Assembly (NCBI RefSeq): GCF_037198315.1
Contig: NZ_CP144913.1
Location: 372,001-436,000, forward strand
Source of the DNA: Janibacter sp. A1S7
GTDB taxonomy: Bacteria > Actinomycetota > Actinomycetes > Actinomycetales > Dermatophilaceae
DNA: 64,000 bases
Direction: 5' to 3'
Shown here: positions 56,684 to 64,000 of the stretch, piece after piece
Numbering within the stretch: the first letter of the stretch is position 1
Layout: each line of letters begins with the position of its first letter
Made by a program: the position numbers and the translations under genes
Notes under the pieces: model-generated
The model's database searches: none
What the model was told of the DNA's origin: nothing
What the model saw: only the letters and a program-made list of their open reading frames with translations

Positions 56684-58249
56684 TCAGACCCAGCTGGGGA
56701 ACCACATCCGCCACTGCCAGTGGTCGTAGGGGATGACCTGGGCGGTCCAGACCGGCCAGAAGAACGCGAAGTTGGCCAGCACGAGCAGGCAGTAGCCGCC
56801 GATCACGAGGTGCCCGATCCGGCGTCGGCGCGCGCTCGCGCCCGGTGGGCCGAGGGCCAGCCCGAGCATGAAGACGACAGCAAGGATCACCCACGGCTCG
56901 AAGGCGATGACGTAGAAGGTGAAGATCGTGCGGTGCTGGATGAAGAACCACGGCAGCCAGCCGCCGACGAACCCGGCGAGGATCGCCCCCGCGCGCCAGT
57001 CCCGTCTGAACGCCCAGTGGTAGAGGAGGAAGAACAGCGCGATCGTCGCCAGCCACCAGATCGAGACCGAGCCCAGGCTGGTGATGGCCTTGGAGCAGGA
57101 CTCGACGGCGCACCCGTCGACCCCCTTCGCCGGGGACTCGTAGAAGAAGGACGTGGGCCGGGCCTGGACCATCCACGACCACGGGTTCGACTGGTACGTG
57201 TGCTCCGAGGTCAGGTGGGTGTGGAAGTCGAAGGCCTGCACGTGGTAGTCCCACAGCGAGCGAAGGGCGGGGGGCAACCACTGCACGCCCTCACCCGGGT
57301 GGTCGGCGGCCCACGAGCGGTTGTACCCGTACGTGCTGGTGAACCACGACGTCCACGAGACGAGGTAGGTGCCCAGGACGACCAGGCTCATCGAGACCCC
57401 GGCGAAGATGCCGTCCTTGGCGATGCCGGCGCCGAACCAGCGCCGGACGCCCACCGCCTTTCGCGCCCCGATGTCCCACCAGACGGTCATCAGGCCGAAG
57501 ATCGCGAAGAAGTACAGCCCCGACCACTTGGTGCCGCAGGCCAGCCCCAGGCTCACGGCCGCCACGAGCCGCCACGGGCGCCACAGCAGCCACGGCCCGG
57601 TCCGCATCCGCACGCCCGCGGGCAGCGCGGCGACCCTGTCCGCCAGCCGTCGTCGTGACCAGTCGCGGTCGATGAGCAGCGCGCCGAAGGCCGCCAGCAC
57701 GAAGAACATCAGGATCAGGTCGAGCAGGCCCGTGCGGGACTGGACGAAGTGGTGCCCCTCGAAGGCCATGAGGAAGGAGGCGATCGTGCCGAGCCAGCCG
57801 GAGCGGAAGAGGCGTCGGGCGATCAGGCCGACCATCAGGATCGACAGCGTGCCGAGCAGGGCCACGGAGAAGCGCCACCCGAAGCTCGACGTCGGCCCGA
57901 AGATCCACTCGCCGAAGGCGATCACCCACTTCCCGACGGGCGGGTGGACGACCATGTCGCCCTGGGTGCCGATGAACACGTCGGTCGTGCCCTGGGTGAA
58001 GCTCGGGTCGACCTCCTCGCCGTCACCCTTCCACTTCATCTCGACGCCGTGGTCGAGCATCGAGACGCCCTGCTTGACGTAGTAGGTCTCGTCGAAGATC
58101 AGCTGGTGGGGCCGCCCCAGGGCCCAGAAGCGCATGAGTCCGCCGATGACGGCGAAGAGCAGCGGGCCCAGCCAGCCCCACAGCACATCGCTGGGACGGA
58201 AGCCGAGCAGCCGGGCACGCAGCTGCTCACGGCGGTCCATGGCCGTCAT
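56684..58249 (-). CDS. pmt: Dolichyl-phosphate-mannose--protein mannosyltransferase
   Basis: 521 aa from ATG 58249 (ATG 58240 possible). About eleven TM helices. GLMRFWALGRPHQLIFDETYYVKQG contains the catalytic Asp-Glu loop 1 of GT39 enzymes. DMVVHPPVGKWVIAFGEWIFG and SGWLGTIASFLMAFEGHHFVQSRTGLLDLILMFFVLA follow. CGTKWSGLYFFAIFGLMTVWWD and the C-terminal EPWVILAVVFMLGLALG complete the fold. It O-mannosylates secreted proteins from polyprenyl-phosphate mannose. It is divergent from rsmI, an arrangement conserved in actinobacteria. Confidence 0.93.
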   Translation of the reverse strand: MTAMDRREQLRARLLGFRPSDVLWGWLGPLLFAVIGGLMRFWALGRPHQLIFDETYYVKQGVSMLDHGVEMKWKGDGEEVDPSFTQGTTDVFIGTQGDMVVHPPVGKWVIAFGEWIFGPTSSFGWRFSVALLGTLSILMVGLIARRLFRSGWLGTIASFLMAFEGHHFVQSRTGLLDLILMFFVLAAFGALLIDRDWSRRRLADRVAALPAGVRMRTGPWLLWRPWRLVAAVSLGLACGTKWSGLYFFAIFGLMTVWWDIGARKAVGVRRWFGAGIAKDGIFAGVSMSLVVLGTYLVSWTSWFTSTYGYNRSWAADHPGEGVQWLPPALRSLWDYHVQAFDFHTHLTSEHTYQSNPWSWMVQARPTSFFYESPAKGVDGCAVESCSKAITSLGSVSIWWLATIALFFLLYHWAFRRDWRAGAILAGFVGGWLPWFFIQHRTIFTFYVIAFEPWVILAVVFMLGLALGPPGASARRRRIGHLVIGGYCLLVLANFAFFWPVWTAQVIPYDHWQWRMWFPSWV

Positions 58250-58354
58250 CGTAGGCGAGCCCGGCCCGTGGGGACGTGGACCGCGACACAGCCCCCGTGC
58301 TCGGCAGGACCATGCCCTGATCGGAGGTCGCCGCCTGTTGGGATGATGGTGGGT

Positions 58355-59212
58355 ATGCCACTCGTCCTTGCCGCCACGCCCATCGGTGACCCGCGCGATG
58401 CCAGCGCCCGCTTCCGGGACGAGCTGGCGGGCGCCGACGTCGTCGCCGCGGAGGACACCCGTCGGCTGCGCCGCCTCGCCGGTCAGCTCGGGGTCGAGCT
58501 GCCGGCGCGGGTGGTCAGCTATCACGAGCACAACGAGGCCACCCGGACCGTGGACCTGCTGGAGTCGGTGACGAAGGGGGAGCGGGTGGTCCTCGTCACG
58601 GATGCCGGGATGCCCTCGGTGTCGGATCCCGGGTACCGCTTCGTGCGTGCCTGCATCGACGCCGAGCAGCACGTGACCTGCGTCCCGGGCCCGAGCGCGG
58701 TGCTCGTCGCCGTGGCCCTGTCCGGGTTGTCCGTGGACCGGTTCTGCTTCGAGGGGTTCCTGCCGCGCAAGCCGGGGGAGAAGCGCCGGGTGCTCGAGGA
58801 GCTCGTCCTCGAGCGGCGCACGATGGTCTTCTTCGAGGCGCCGCACCGGATCGCAGCCAGCCTGGAGATGATGGCCGAGTGCTTCGGTGCCGACCGTGCG
58901 GCCGCGGTCTGCCGCGAGCTGACAAAGACCTACGAGGAGGTCCGCCGGGGCGGCCTGGCCGAGCTGGCCGAGTGGGCGGCGGAGGGCGTCAAGGGTGAGA
59001 TCACGATCGTCGTCGGCGGCGCGGAGGAGACCAGCGTCTCACTCGAGGACGCGGTCGCCGAGGTCCTCGCCCGGCACGACCGCGGCACCCGGCTGAAGGA
59101 CGTCTGCGCGGCGGTCGCGACCTCGACCGGCCACGGCAAGAAGGCGCTCTACGACGCCGTCGTCGCCCACCGGAACCTGCCGGACCGACCTGGGCGAGAC
59201 CGCTCAGACTGA
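58355..59212 (+). CDS. rsmI: 16S rRNA 2'-O-ribose C1402 methyltransferase
   Basis: 285 aa from ATG 58355 (ATG 58343 also in frame). PLVLAATPIGDPRDASARFRDELAGADVVAAEDTRR is the RsmI (tetrapyrrole-methylase fold) start. VLVTDAGMPSVSDPGYRFVRAC, CVPGPSAVLVAVALSGLSVDRFCFEGFLPRK and ALEYDR-like RTMVFFEAPHRIAASLEMM follow. It adds the ribose methyl of C1402 in the decoding centre. The C-terminal 60 residues (KKALYDAVVAHRN) are the usual small RNA-binding tail. Divergent from pmt. Confidence 0.94.
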   Translation: MPLVLAATPIGDPRDASARFRDELAGADVVAAEDTRRLRRLAGQLGVELPARVVSYHEHNEATRTVDLLESVTKGERVVLVTDAGMPSVSDPGYRFVRACIDAEQHVTCVPGPSAVLVAVALSGLSVDRFCFEGFLPRKPGEKRRVLEELVLERRTMVFFEAPHRIAASLEMMAECFGADRAAAVCRELTKTYEEVRRGGLAELAEWAAEGVKGEITIVVGGAEETSVSLEDAVAEVLARHDRGTRLKDVCAAVATSTGHGKKALYDAVVAHRNLPDRPGRDRSD

Positions 59213-59230
59213 CCTGAGAGAATCCGGGCC

Positions 59231-60016
59231 ATGACCGAGCCGATGCCTGACTCCGGCACCGACCTGCCCCTCGACCCCGAGACCAGCGAGACCAGCGACA
59301 TCGCCGCTCGTGCTGCCGCGCAGGCGGCGTCGGGTGCACGCGAGGCCCGTGCCGAGCACGTCGACGCCGGGGCGCCGGGAGTGCAGGATCGCACCGTGGT
59401 GCACCTGATGCGTCACGGCGAGGTCGACAACCCGCGCAGGGTCCTCTACGGCCGCCTGCCCGGCTACCACCTGTCCGACCTCGGCCGGCAGATGGCCGAG
59501 GTCGTCGGTGCGCACCTCGCCGACCACGACCTCGCGCTGGTCGTGCACAGCCCCTTGGAGCGGACCGCCGAGACCGCCGCCCCGACCCTGGAGCGCCACG
59601 GCCTGACGGCGGTCGTCGACCCCCGGGTCATCGAGGCGGGCAACAAGTTCGAGGGGCGACGCTTCCGCAAGCGGCTCCTGCTCGACCCCCGCCGCTGGTG
59701 GTGGGTCCGCGACCCCACCGTGCCCACGTGGGGTGAGTCGTACCACGCGATCAGCAAGCGGATGATGGCCGCCATCGAGGACGCCAGGGACCACGCGCGT
59801 GGCCACGAGGCGCTCATCGTCAGCCACCAGCTGCCGATCTGGACCATCCGCAGCGCCCTGGAGAGCCGTCGCCTGTGGCACGACCCGCGCCGCCGCGAGT
59901 GCAACCTCGCCTCGCTGACCACGGTGACCTTCGTCGGTGACGAGGTCGTCGACGTGTCCTACACCGAGCCCGCGGCCCACCTCTACCCGCACGCCGCGAA
60001 GACCCCGGGAGCCTGA
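59231..60016 (+). CDS. Histidine phosphatase family protein
   Basis: 261 aa. After an Ala/Glu-rich N-terminal 50 residues, VVHLMRHGEVDNPRRVLYGRLPGYHLSDLGRQMAE carries the RHG catalytic motif. VVHSPLERTAETAAPTL supplies the second Arg and EALIVSHQLPIWTIRSAL the second His. The fold is phosphoglycerate-mutase-like, acting on small phosphate esters. It heads the cytochrome c maturation genes by 10 bp, an arrangement common in actinobacteria, although its link to maturation is unknown. Confidence 0.9.
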   Translation: MTEPMPDSGTDLPLDPETSETSDIAARAAAQAASGAREARAEHVDAGAPGVQDRTVVHLMRHGEVDNPRRVLYGRLPGYHLSDLGRQMAEVVGAHLADHDLALVVHSPLERTAETAAPTLERHGLTAVVDPRVIEAGNKFEGRRFRKRLLLDPRRWWWVRDPTVPTWGESYHAISKRMMAAIEDARDHARGHEALIVSHQLPIWTIRSALESRRLWHDPRRRECNLASLTTVTFVGDEVVDVSYTEPAAHLYPHAAKTPGA

Positions 60017-60025
60017 CCCCCTTCG

Positions 60026-60619
60026 ATGACTGCACACCGCCTCACCCGCGCCCTCGCCGCCACGGCGAGCGCCCTCGCCCTCCTCGGAGGCGTCGCCGCC
60101 TGCTCCACGTCAGAGACGCAGGAAGCCGCCCAGGACGCCGGCTACCGCTCCGGCGACGGCACCCTCCACCTCATCCCCGAGGCCGACCGCGACGAGCCGG
60201 TCGACCTGGCCGGGGACACCATCCGCGGCGAGACCTGGGACGTCGCGGACCACCGTGGGGACGTCGTCGTCGTCAACCTCTGGGCCAGCTGGTGCGGTCC
60301 GTGCGCCAAGGAGGCCCCGGACCTCGTGGACACCCATGAGGCGACGAAGGGAGAGGACGTCACCTTCGTCGGCATCGACTACCGCGAGTCCTCCGTGGCC
60401 ACCGGCCTGGCGCAGGCCAAGACGTGGGGCTTCGTCTGGCCCTCCGTCTACGACGAGACCGGCACGACCGCCCTGGACATGCAGGGCACGATGACCACCC
60501 AGCCCTCGACCGCGGTCCTGGATCGTCAGGGCCGCATCGCCGCCGTCGTGCTCGGTCCGGTCACCGAGAGCACGCTGTCGGGCATCATCGACGACACCCT
60601 GGCCGAGAGCAACGGATGA
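60026..60619 (+). CDS. TlpA-family thiol:disulfide lipoprotein (ResA/CcmG-like)
   Basis: 197 aa. The signal peptide ends ALALLGGVAAC, a lipobox, so the protein is anchored outside the membrane. VVVVNLWASWCGPCAKEAPDLVDTHE contains the thioredoxin WCGPC active site near residue 92; FVGIDYRESSVATGLAQAKTWGFVWPSVYDE and TTQPSTAVLDRQGRIA (cis-Pro loop) complete the fold. It reduces apocytochrome c cysteines before haem attachment and is recharged by CcdA, encoded by the next gene, which overlaps it by 4 bp. Confidence 0.93.
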   Translation: MTAHRLTRALAATASALALLGGVAACSTSETQEAAQDAGYRSGDGTLHLIPEADRDEPVDLAGDTIRGETWDVADHRGDVVVVNLWASWCGPCAKEAPDLVDTHEATKGEDVTFVGIDYRESSVATGLAQAKTWGFVWPSVYDETGTTALDMQGTMTTQPSTAVLDRQGRIAAVVLGPVTESTLSGIIDDTLAESNG

Positions 60620-61404
60620 TGGGCCCGGCCCTGCCCGTGCTCCCGTCACTCGCCGCGGTCCCGGCAGGGCTGAGCGACCAGGTCACCGGCGGGGCCCTGC
60701 CGCTGGCCGTCCTCGTCGCCGCCCTGGCCGGGCTGGTCTCCTTCGCCACTCCGTGCGTGCTACCGCTCGTGCCGGGGTACCTGGGCTACGTCACCGGCCT
60801 GTCCGACGTCGCTCTGGAGGAGCGCAGTCGCGGTCGGATGGTCCTGGGCGCGGTGCTGTTCATCCTCGGCTTCACCGTCGTCTTCGTGCTCGCGTCGATG
60901 TTCGTGGCCACCGCCGGCCGGGCGCTCGTGGAGCACCGGGTGCTGCTGATGCGCATCGGCGGCGTCGCGGTGATCCTCATGGCGCTGGTCTTCCTCGGGG
61001 CCGGCTCGCAGCGGACCTTTCGGCTCCCGGTCAAGCCCGCCGCCGGACTGGCCGGGGCACCCTTCCTCGGGGCGGTCTTCGGTCTCGGCTGGGCGCCGTG
61101 CATGGGGCCGACGCTCGCCGCTGTGCTCGCACTCAACCTCGCCGGTGATGCCTCGACGACGCGCGCGGTCGTTCTGGCCATCGCCTACTGCGCCGGGCTG
61201 GGCCTGCCCTTCGTCCTCATCGCCGCGGCCTACGAGCGCTGGGCGCCGGTGTCGCAGTGGCTGCGCCGGCGTCAGCGCACGATCCAGGTCGTCGGCGCCG
61301 TCCTGCTCATCATCATCGGTCTGCTCCTGCTCACCGGTGGCTGGGACGCGATCAACCAGTGGCTGCAGATCCGACTGATCAGCGACTGGGAGGTGTACCT
61401 CTGA
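60616..61404 (+). CDS. ccdA: Cytochrome c biogenesis protein CcdA
   Basis: 262 aa from ATG 60616 overlapping the TlpA stop. Six TM helices. The two redox cysteines lie in SFATPCVLPLVPGYLGYVTGL (TM1) and FGLGWAPCMGPTLAAVLALN (TM4), the DsbD/CcdA signature. It passes electrons from cytosolic thioredoxin to the outside TlpA protein. The stop overlaps the ResB start (TGATG). Confidence 0.94.
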   Translation: MMGPALPVLPSLAAVPAGLSDQVTGGALPLAVLVAALAGLVSFATPCVLPLVPGYLGYVTGLSDVALEERSRGRMVLGAVLFILGFTVVFVLASMFVATAGRALVEHRVLLMRIGGVAVILMALVFLGAGSQRTFRLPVKPAAGLAGAPFLGAVFGLGWAPCMGPTLAAVLALNLAGDASTTRAVVLAIAYCAGLGLPFVLIAAAYERWAPVSQWLRRRQRTIQVVGAVLLIIIGLLLLTGGWDAINQWLQIRLISDWEVYL

Positions 61405-62990
61405 TGGCCCGACGCACCGAGGGACGACCGCACTCCCGGACCCAGTCGGTCACCCAGCCGAGGCTCGGGGTCGTCGGCTGGTCACGGTGGGGCTGGCGTC
61501 AGCTGACGAGCATGCGCACGGCGCTCTTCCTGCTGCTGCTCCTGGCGATCGGCGCGGTGCCCGGTTCGGTCTTCCCGCAGCGCAACTTCGACCCCGGACG
61601 GACCGCGGACTGGATCGAGCGCCATGAGACGACGGGCCCGATCCTCGACCGGCTCGGGGCCTTCGAGGTCTACTCCTCGCCGTGGTTCTCGGCGATCTAC
61701 CTGTTGTTGTTCATCTCGCTCATCGGCTGCATCATCCCGCGCACCGGAGTCCACCTGCGCGCCCTGCGCGGCAAGCCCCCGCGTGCGCCGCGTCGTCTGG
61801 GCCGCCTCGAGGCCCACGCCGAGGGTGAGGTCGAGGGCAGCCTCGAGGAGGTTCGCGAGGCCGCGACCAGGGTGCTGCGCAAGCGTCGCTACCGGGTCGC
61901 CAGTCATGACGAGGCCAGCGTCTCCGCCGAGACGGGTTACCTCAAGGAGACCGGCAACCTCATCTTCCACACGAGCCTGGTCGCGCTGATCATCGGCGTC
62001 GCGATCGGCTACCTGTGGGGCTGGAAGGCCGACATCGTTGTGCCCTCCGGGGAGTCCTTCGTCAGCACCGTCACGCGGTACGACACGTGGGCGCCGGGGC
62101 CGCTCGTCGACGAGTCCACGCTCTCCCCCTTCGCGATCACGGTCGAGGAGATGACCGCCGACTTCAACGACCGGGACCCGGCCGCACGCACCTTCGGCCA
62201 GCCGCAGGACTTCGAGGCGCACGTCTCGGTCACGCCGGCCGACGGCGACGAGTTCACCGACGTGGTCAAGGTCAACGGGCCGCTGGAGATGGCGGACTCG
62301 ACCGTCTTCCTCCTCGGCAACGGCTATGCCCCGGTGGTGACCGTCAAGGACGCCGAGGGGGAGGTCCTCTACAAGGGGGCGACCCCCTTCCTCGCGCAGG
62401 ACGGCAACTACCGCTCCACCGGCGCGATCAAGGTCGGGGCGGCCACGCAGCCCGAGCAGTTCGGCTTCGTCGGGCTCTTCCTGCCCACCGCGACGATCGA
62501 CCCGGAGCAGGGCCCGATCTCCGTCTTCCCCGACACCCGGGCACCGGCGCTCGCCCTGAGCCTCTACACCGGTGAGCTGTACCCCGGTGGCCGGCCGCAG
62601 TCCATCTTCACCCTCGACACGAAGTCGATGGACAAGGTGGTCACGAGCGACGGCACCGACCAGCTGCGGCTGTGGCTGACCCCCGGCGACACCGAGGCGT
62701 TGCCCGGTGATCGGGGCACGATCACCTTCGACGGCATCGAGCGCTACGCCGGTTTCTCCGTGCGCAGTGACCCCGGCAAGGAGCTGACCCTCGTCTCCGC
62801 GCTGCTCGCGCTCGGTGGCCTCATCGCGACCCTGCTGGTCAAGCGGCGCCGGGTCTTCGTGCGCCTGACCGAGGTCGACGGCCGGGTGCGGGTCGAGGTG
62901 GGTGGCATGAGCCGCGATGACGACGAGGGACTGACCGAGGTGGTCGAGCAGGTGCGCGACCAGCTCGTGGGAGAATCGAGGACATCATGA
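61404..62990 (+). CDS. resB: Cytochrome c biogenesis protein ResB
   Basis: 528 aa from ATG 61404. SMRTALFLLLLLAIGAVPGSVFPQRNFDP starts TM1. PWFSAIYLLLFISLIGCIIPR is TM2 and NLIFHTSLVALIIGVAIGYLWGWKADIVVPSGESFV TM3, then a large outside domain and a last TM (LVSALLALGGLIATLLVK) near residue 475. It is the ResB/Ccs1 half of the system II haem ligase, working with CcsA/CcsB encoded next (4-bp overlap). Confidence 0.94.
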   Translation: MARRTEGRPHSRTQSVTQPRLGVVGWSRWGWRQLTSMRTALFLLLLLAIGAVPGSVFPQRNFDPGRTADWIERHETTGPILDRLGAFEVYSSPWFSAIYLLLFISLIGCIIPRTGVHLRALRGKPPRAPRRLGRLEAHAEGEVEGSLEEVREAATRVLRKRRYRVASHDEASVSAETGYLKETGNLIFHTSLVALIIGVAIGYLWGWKADIVVPSGESFVSTVTRYDTWAPGPLVDESTLSPFAITVEEMTADFNDRDPAARTFGQPQDFEAHVSVTPADGDEFTDVVKVNGPLEMADSTVFLLGNGYAPVVTVKDAEGEVLYKGATPFLAQDGNYRSTGAIKVGAATQPEQFGFVGLFLPTATIDPEQGPISVFPDTRAPALALSLYTGELYPGGRPQSIFTLDTKSMDKVVTSDGTDQLRLWLTPGDTEALPGDRGTITFDGIERYAGFSVRSDPGKELTLVSALLALGGLIATLLVKRRRVFVRLTEVDGRVRVEVGGMSRDDDEGLTEVVEQVRDQLVGESRTS

Positions 62991-63946
62991 ACAACGAGAT
63001 GCTGGCCCAGTACGCCAACTACGCGCTGGCCTCGGCGGCGCTGGTGGTCACCGTGGCGATGCTCTGCTACGCCCTCTACCTCGCGCAGGCCGTGCCCGTG
63101 CGCGAACGGGCCGACGCAGACGCCAAGGTCCCCGCGACCGTCGGTGGTCCGGCCGCCGACGGGGACGCGGCGTCCGACCACGCCGCGGGCACCGCCGTCG
63201 AGACGCCGGTGCGGGCGCGCAAGGCCGCCGGCATCGCCGGTTCGCTGACGTGGTTGGCCGCCGGGCTCCTGCTGCTCTCGGCCGTGATGCGCGGGGTCGC
63301 CGTCGAGCGCTTCCCCCTGGGCAACCTCTTCGAGTTCAGCATCGCCGGTGGGTTCTTCGCGCTGGCGACGTTCAGCGTGGCCTCGGTCCGCCGCGATCTG
63401 CGTTGGCTCGGGGTCTTCGTCACGGCCTTCGTCACGCTGCTGCTCATGGTCGCCTCGACCGCCTGGTACGTCGAGGCCGACGAGCTCGTGCCCTCGCTGC
63501 AGTCGTACTGGCTGGGGATCCACGTGACCGTGGCGACCTTGTCGGTCGGTGTCTTCACCGTCGGCGCGATCGTCAGCGGGCTCTACCTGCTCAGCGACCG
63601 CGAGGTGGGCGGAGAGCGGTTCTGGCGCAAGCTGCCCCCGGCGCAGTCGCTGGAGAAGTTCTCCTACTCGCTGCACATCATCGGCTTCCCGCTGTGGTCC
63701 TTCACCCTCATCGCCGGAGCCATCTGGGCCCGCGAGGCGTGGGGCGCGTACTGGACGTGGGACCCGAAGGAGGTGTGGACCTTCGTCATCTGGACGGTCT
63801 ACGCCGCCTACCTGCACGCCCGCGCCACGAAGAACACTGCGCGCCGCACCGCGAACTGGATCGCCGTCGCCGGATTCGCCTGCATCATCATCAACTACAC
63901 GGTCGTGAACTTCTACTTCATCGGCATGCACAGCTACGCGCAGTAA
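62987..63946 (+). CDS. ccsB: System II cytochrome c biogenesis protein CcsB/CcsA (haem handling)
   Basis: 319 aa. Eight TM helices. The haem-binding WWD domain is REAWGAYWTWDPKEVWTFVIW near residue 250, flanked by conserved His residues (SYWLGIHVTVATL and SYSLHIIGFPLW, and the last in ATKNTARR.. region). A polar insertion of about 45 residues after TM1 (RADADAKVPATVGG) is an actinobacterial feature. It exports haem and with ResB attaches it to apocytochrome c. The start overlaps the resB stop. Confidence 0.94.
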   Translation: MNNEMLAQYANYALASAALVVTVAMLCYALYLAQAVPVRERADADAKVPATVGGPAADGDAASDHAAGTAVETPVRARKAAGIAGSLTWLAAGLLLLSAVMRGVAVERFPLGNLFEFSIAGGFFALATFSVASVRRDLRWLGVFVTAFVTLLLMVASTAWYVEADELVPSLQSYWLGIHVTVATLSVGVFTVGAIVSGLYLLSDREVGGERFWRKLPPAQSLEKFSYSLHIIGFPLWSFTLIAGAIWAREAWGAYWTWDPKEVWTFVIWTVYAAYLHARATKNTARRTANWIAVAGFACIIINYTVVNFYFIGMHSYAQ

Positions 63947-63953
63947 GGGCGAC

Positions 63954-64000
63954 ATGATCCGCTACACCCTGCTTCGTTTCCTCATCTTCTTCGGGTGCCT
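63954..64000 (+). CDS. DUF4229 membrane protein (partial, cut by right edge)
   Basis: Only 15 complete codons are present: ATG 63954 followed by MIRYTLLRFLIFFGC, preceded by AAGGGCGAC. The start of DUF4229 proteins (xRYTLLRxLIFFGCL) is recognisable and the gene commonly follows ccsB in actinobacteria. The rest lies outside the window. Confidence 0.65.
   Translation, partial: MIRYTLLRFLIFFGC

Overview
This is high-GC actinobacterial chromosome, most like the Intrasporangiaceae/Dermatophilaceae (Janibacter-like). That placement is an inference from gene content: a WhiB-type protein, two pSAM2-type integrative elements, the UDP-glucose pyrophosphorylase/RimJ/SepX-GlpR neighbourhood, a DUF3152 protein, a TM0106-type nuclease, a Pmt mannosyltransferase and many leaderless GTG/ATG starts. 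Two mobile segments alternate with two stretches of ordinary backbone.

Positions 1-8947 are the int-proximal part of an actinomycete integrative and conjugative element (AICE-1) that continues beyond the left edge. It carries a split Eco57I-like DNA methyltransferase, a divergent HTH-sensor/PP2C-phosphatase pair, and a tightly overlapped operon (Pra-like activator, FtsK/TraSA translocase, WhiB-like protein, two small Cys proteins, RepSA initiator, excisionase, tyrosine integrase). The integrase abuts the 3' end of a tRNA-Arg(CCT) gene. An IS481-family insertion (8948-10379) sits at that junction with a 15-bp target duplication that rebuilds the tRNA end.

Positions 10455-26136 are backbone: a large SF1-type helicase-like protein with degenerate ATPase motifs, the ctlX-ocd arginine/citrulline-ornithine pair with a divergent Lrp regulator, mscL, a penicillin acylase, 5-formyl-THF cyclo-ligase, UTP-glucose-1-phosphate uridylyltransferase, RimJ-like acetyltransferase, SepX/GlpR, an AI-2E family permease and tRNA-Ala(CGC).

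Positions 26137-43258 are a second island bounded by 72-bp direct repeats of the tRNA-Ala 3' end. Its left end has integrase, excisionase and RepSA genes but no transfer genes. The rest is a run of mostly single-gene cargo: an HTH protein under a 41-bp palindromic promoter, two DinB-fold proteins, acetyltransferases, a CPBP protease, a GIY-YIG protein, DUF5677, a serine recombinase, an RHH/toxin-like pair, a DHFR-like reductase, a DUF6414-like protein and a 2-kb IS481-type element. Relict integrase tails at its right end suggest repeated accretion at this tRNA.

Positions 43259-64000 are backbone again: two universal stress proteins divergent from a FUSC permease; PNPOx-like, LLM, HAD and sugar-dehydrogenase genes; a NarK-type transporter and a metal chaperone/P1B-ATPase pair that share an intergenic region with two FNR-like boxes, next to a Crp/Fnr regulator; DUF3152; TM0106 nuclease; Pmt and RsmI; and a cytochrome c maturation operon (histidine phosphatase, TlpA, CcdA, ResB, CcsB) running off the right edge. 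The octamer CCCCTTCG/CGAAGGGG is strikingly frequent in the backbone and nearly absent from both mobile segments.
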